Source: DATELY01 sp035276085 | GTDB lineage: Bacteria > Pseudomonadota > Gammaproteobacteria > Steroidobacterales > Steroidobacteraceae | Reading direction: 5' to 3' | Assembly: GCA_035276085.1 (NCBI GenBank) | Contig: DATELY010000061.1 | Coordinates: forward strand, 1-7,305 | DNA length: 7,305 nt | Shown here: piece by piece, positions 5,164-7,305 of the stretch | How positions within the stretch are numbered: the first letter of the stretch is position 1 | How the letters are laid out: the number at the start of each line of letters is the position of its first letter | The notes under the pieces: generated by a model | What the model saw: only the letters and a program-made list of their open reading frames with translations | Database searches by the model: none | Told to the model about the DNA's origin: nothing | Made by a program: the position numbers and the translations under genes

Positions 5164-5823
5164 ATGCAAGCACTGACAGCAACACGCGGTCCCTTAGGGC
5201 CTTCCTTCGGCATCGCTTTCTTCGTGTCTTTGGCCTTCTTCTGGCTGATGTACACCGTCATCAGCAGATCCGGTCATGGCGTGGAGAAGCGCGAGTCCCT
5301 GCCGACCATCGACTTCGTGCGCTTGAAGCGCGATTCCGAGGTGGAAACGACACAGCGACGCAAGCCGCCACCGCCGCCTGAACAGCCGCCACCGCCGCAG
5401 AAGTTGCAGGTCAGCACGGCTGCGGTATCGGCAGATGCCGTGGCGATGGATGTTCCGACGTTGGGATTGAATGCGCAGGTTGGAGGCGGTCCGTTCGTCG
5501 GCGAGATGGGCGGTGGCGGCGGCGTGGGCGGCCTGTTCGATGGCGACATCATTCCGATTCAGCGCGTGCCGCCGGCGTATCCGCGTGACGCCGCACGCGC
5601 CGGCGTGACCGGCTTCGTGCAACTGGAAGTGATGGTCAATGCCGATGGCACGGTGCGCAGTGCCAAAGTCATCGAGTCGAAGCCGAAGGGGTTGTTCGAG
5701 GCAGCGGCCGTCGCAGCGGTGATGCGTTGGAAGTTCAAGCCCAAAGTGGTCAACGGCCAGCCTGTCGCACAGCGCGGTTCGCAGAAGATCGATTTCAGCC
5801 TGAACCAGACAGCAGCGTCCTAG
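5164..5823 (+). CDS. tonB: TonB energy transducer
   Basis: The 219-residue protein has an N-terminal membrane anchor (about 14-34). Next comes PTIDFVRLKRDSEVE (47-61), a short proline run (68-78: five Pro, E-Q, four Pro), a linker with a Gly-rich tract (107-123) and a C-terminal TonB domain (about 128-219). That domain begins DGDIIPIQRVPPAYP, holds the family's Y-P motif at 139-140, and contains GFVQLEVMVNADGTVRSAKV and MRWKFKP. The proline-rich spacer is much shorter than in E. coli TonB, as is common for TonB2-type proteins. The anchor contains no histidine, unlike E. coli TonB, where His20 matters. The start at 5164 is set by AAGGAG (5153-5158) with a 5-nt gap. The longer in-frame start at 5095 would lie inside the exbD gene. 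TonB should carry motion from the ExbB/ExbD motor to outer-membrane receptors, none of which is encoded here. Confidence 0.93.
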   Translation: MQALTATRGPLGPSFGIAFFVSLAFFWLMYTVISRSGHGVEKRESLPTIDFVRLKRDSEVETTQRRKPPPPPEQPPPPQKLQVSTAAVSADAVAMDVPTLGLNAQVGGGPFVGEMGGGGGVGGLFDGDIIPIQRVPPAYPRDAARAGVTGFVQLEVMVNADGTVRSAKVIESKPKGLFEAAAVAAVMRWKFKPKVVNGQPVAQRGSQKIDFSLNQTAAS

Positions 5824-5862
5824 TGGACCGAAACAACGGGTTCGGAAGTGCCCCCATCCTGT

Positions 5863-5887
5863 CCTTCCCCCGCTGCGCAGGGGAAGG
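5863..5887. repeat. GC-rich palindromic repeat, copy 1 (REP-like)
   Basis: CCTTCCCC (5863-5870) and GGGGAAGG (5880-5887) form an 8-bp stem around the loop CGCTGCGCA. The same loop and a near-identical stem recur at 7186-7210 and, inverted, at 7283-7305. It lies in the 94-bp gap between tonB and the TPR gene. It could act as an mRNA-stabilising hairpin or partial terminator, but no T-run follows, so a classical Rho-independent terminator is not supported. Confidence 0.75.
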
Positions 5888-5917
5888 GATGCATGAACGA
5901 CTATCGAAGCAATCGTT

Positions 5918-7156
5918 ATGAAGCAGTTCTCTGTTCGACTTGCGGTGGCATGCAGCCTCGTGCTCTGGGGCGCCGCCGCGCTGGCGGCGGGCGATCAATG
6001 CACCACGCCGCGCAAGTCGGAGACCATGAGCGAGGCGACGTACAACGGCACGAAGGAAGCCACGGAGCTGTTGAGCCAGAACAAGTTCAACGAGGCAATC
6101 GAGAAGCTACAGAAGCTGACGGACGATGGCGGCGACTTCGACAAGGCCATCGTGTGGTCCAACCTGGGGTTCGCCTACAACTCGAAGCAGGATTACGCGA
6201 ATGCGACCAAGGCATTCGCCAAGGCGCTCGCACCCAACATTCTGCCGTTGCAGCATCAGGAGCAGCTCACGTTCAACCTGGGCCAGCTCTACATCGTCAA
6301 CGAGCAGTGGGACGAAGGCATCAAGACGCTGCAGAAATACGTCAACGAGGCGTGTACGCCGCCGCCGGCGAGCGCCCACATCTTCCTTGCGAACGCGCTG
6401 TCGCAGCAGAAGCGCTACAAGGAAGCCCTGCCGCAGATCGATCAGGCGCTGGCGAAATCGAAGAAGGTCGAAGAAAGCTGGCTGCAGTTGAAGCTTGCGA
6501 TCGCGTACGAGGTCAAGGATTTCAAGTCGTGCGCCGAAACGCTCGTCGCGTTGCTCAGCATGAAACCGCAGTCGGGCGACTATTGGCGTCAGCTCTCGGG
6601 CATGTTCCTGGAGTTGAAGCAGGACAAGGAGGCCGTGGCAGTGCTCGCGCTCGCCGAGCGCCAGGGCTTCGTCACGAAGCCGCAAGAGTTCAAGAACCTG
6701 TACAGCATCTACATGATGATCGACGCGCCGTACAAGGCCGGCGTGCTCATGCAGAACGCGATGGACCAGAAGAAGCTGCCGGCCGACGAAGAGAATCTCG
6801 ATGCGCTGGCGAACGCCTGGATCAACGCGCGCGAAGCCGACAAGGCCGAGGGCACGCTGAAGAAGCTCGCTGCGATCGCGGAGAAGGGCGACTACTACTT
6901 CAAGCTCGGCGCGATGTACGGCGACAACGAGCGTTGGAAGGAATCCATCGAGATGTTGCAGAAGGCCATTCAGAAGGGCGGCTTGAAGCGCACCGGTGAG
7001 GCGTGGATGCGTCTGGCCGTGGCGCACTATGGGTTGAAGGATGTTACTGCCACGCAGGCGGCGTTGCAGAAAGCGATCACTTACGACGAGACGCGCAAGC
7101 AGGCGGGTGAGTGGCTGCGGCATATCGGCGGCTCGCAGCAGGTGGCGAAGAGTTGA
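5918..7156 (+). CDS. Exported TPR protein of the TonB2-type cluster
   Basis: The 412-residue protein has a signal peptide (about 1-24, cut after ALAA) and is then built almost wholly of helical tetratricopeptide-type repeats. The clearer units are at about 47-80 (NKFNEAIEKLQKL and the next helix), 83-116 (SNLGFAYNSKQDYANATKAF), 119-150 (NLGQLYIVNEQWDEGIKTLQKY), 155-188 (FLANALSQQKRYKEALPQID) and 326-365 (FKLGAMYGDNERWKESIEML). The first cysteine after the cleavage site (Cys28) has no lipobox, so the product is probably a soluble periplasmic protein. TPR proteins of this type are commonly encoded after tonB in TtpC/DUF3450 clusters; a scaffold or contact role with TonB or the motor is inference. 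No strong Shine-Dalgarno precedes the ATG, and a REP-like hairpin separates the gene from tonB. Its expression may therefore be weaker or separately controlled. Confidence 0.9.
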   Translation: MKQFSVRLAVACSLVLWGAAALAAGDQCTTPRKSETMSEATYNGTKEATELLSQNKFNEAIEKLQKLTDDGGDFDKAIVWSNLGFAYNSKQDYANATKAFAKALAPNILPLQHQEQLTFNLGQLYIVNEQWDEGIKTLQKYVNEACTPPPASAHIFLANALSQQKRYKEALPQIDQALAKSKKVEESWLQLKLAIAYEVKDFKSCAETLVALLSMKPQSGDYWRQLSGMFLELKQDKEAVAVLALAERQGFVTKPQEFKNLYSIYMMIDAPYKAGVLMQNAMDQKKLPADEENLDALANAWINAREADKAEGTLKKLAAIAEKGDYYFKLGAMYGDNERWKESIEMLQKAIQKGGLKRTGEAWMRLAVAHYGLKDVTATQAALQKAITYDETRKQAGEWLRHIGGSQQVAKS

Positions 7157-7185
7157 GCTCGTAGCGAGAGTTGCCCCCACCCCAA

Positions 7186-7210
7186 CCCTCCCCCGCTGCG
7201 CAGGGGAGGG
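7186..7210 (+). repeat. GC-rich palindromic repeat, copy 2 (REP-like)
   Basis: CCCTCCCC (7186-7193) and GGGGAGGG (7203-7210) pair around the loop CGCTGCGCA. Flanking TGCCCCC (7172-7178) and GGGGGCA (7208-7214) offer a competing outer stem. It begins 29 nt after the TPR stop codon and may protect or end the operon transcript, though no T-run follows. Positions 7187-7209 are an exact reverse complement of 7283-7305. Confidence 0.8.
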
Positions 7211-7282
7211 GGCAGAAATGCGGCATCCCACTTTTCGCATTCGCCGCGATAGCGTGATTCACACGACTCACCCCTCTCACTC

Positions 7283-7305
7283 CCTCCCCTGCGCAGCGGG
7301 GGAGG
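7283..7305 (-). repeat. GC-rich palindromic repeat, copy 3, inverted (runs off window)
   Basis: These 23 bases are the exact reverse complement of 7187-7209, so copies 2 and 3 form a pair facing each other across a 73-bp spacer, as in bacterial interspersed mosaic elements. The repeat is cut by the window edge. The spacer (7211-7282) holds no recognised gene. Confidence 0.8.

Noticed and set aside
5848..6999. 383-codon plus-strand frame overlapping the TPR gene
   Set aside because: It begins in the REP-like repeat (giving a PSPAAQGKG peptide typical of translated repeats) and continues as an Arg/Gly-rich shadow of the TPR frame.
7186..7210. Rho-independent terminator after the TPR gene
   Set aside because: The stem is strong but is followed by GGCAGAAATG, not a T-run, and the same unit occurs within the operon. 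A dispersed repeat is the better description.
7077..7280. 67-codon minus-strand frame at the right end
   Set aside because: It contains translated repeat (CPLPCAAGEGWGGG) and overlaps the end of the TPR gene. It is a common annotation artefact of such repeats.

Overview
The window looks like a high-GC gammaproteobacterium, most plausibly from the Xanthomonadales/Nevskiales/Steroidobacterales side. I infer this from the protein style, the layout of the TonB gene set, the integron attC sites and the GC-rich REP-like repeats; nothing here fixes the genus.

Left part (1 to about 1011): a short run of integron gene cassettes, all read on the minus strand. Cassette 1 carries a complete gene for a small protein-tyrosine-phosphatase-like protein (493-987) and ends in a recognisable attC site (478-538). 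The last codons and the stop of the gene lie inside that attC. Cassette 2 (from 483 leftwards, its attC entered at 42 and cut by the window edge) begins with a well-formed start of a BrnT-type toxin gene. That homology stops after about 24 codons, and the rest of the cassette holds REP-like sequence, including a long imperfect hairpin (85-149). No integrase gene is visible, so this is either the far end of a larger integron or a cluster of attC sites lacking an integrase.

Middle (1012-1545): about 530 bases with no gene I can recognise. They should contain the promoter of the next operon, but I find no convincing promoter boxes.

Right part (1546-7156): a plus-strand set of seven genes for an extended TonB energy-transduction system of the TonB2/TtpC type: a periplasmic coiled-coil DUF3450 protein, a long ExbB-like protein with a signal peptide and periplasmic coiled coil (TtpC-like), a short ExbB-like protein, two tandem ExbD-like proteins, TonB, and an exported TPR protein. 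The first three genes overlap end to start (1 nt and 8 nt). The ExbB and ExbD proteins would form the proton-driven inner-membrane motor and TonB would carry its force to outer-membrane receptors. The DUF3450, TtpC periplasmic region and TPR protein probably form periplasmic accessory parts. No receptor gene lies in the window, so the substrate is unknown.

Three copies of a GC-rich palindromic repeat lie in the non-coding gaps: one between tonB and the TPR gene, and an inverted pair after the TPR gene at the right edge.
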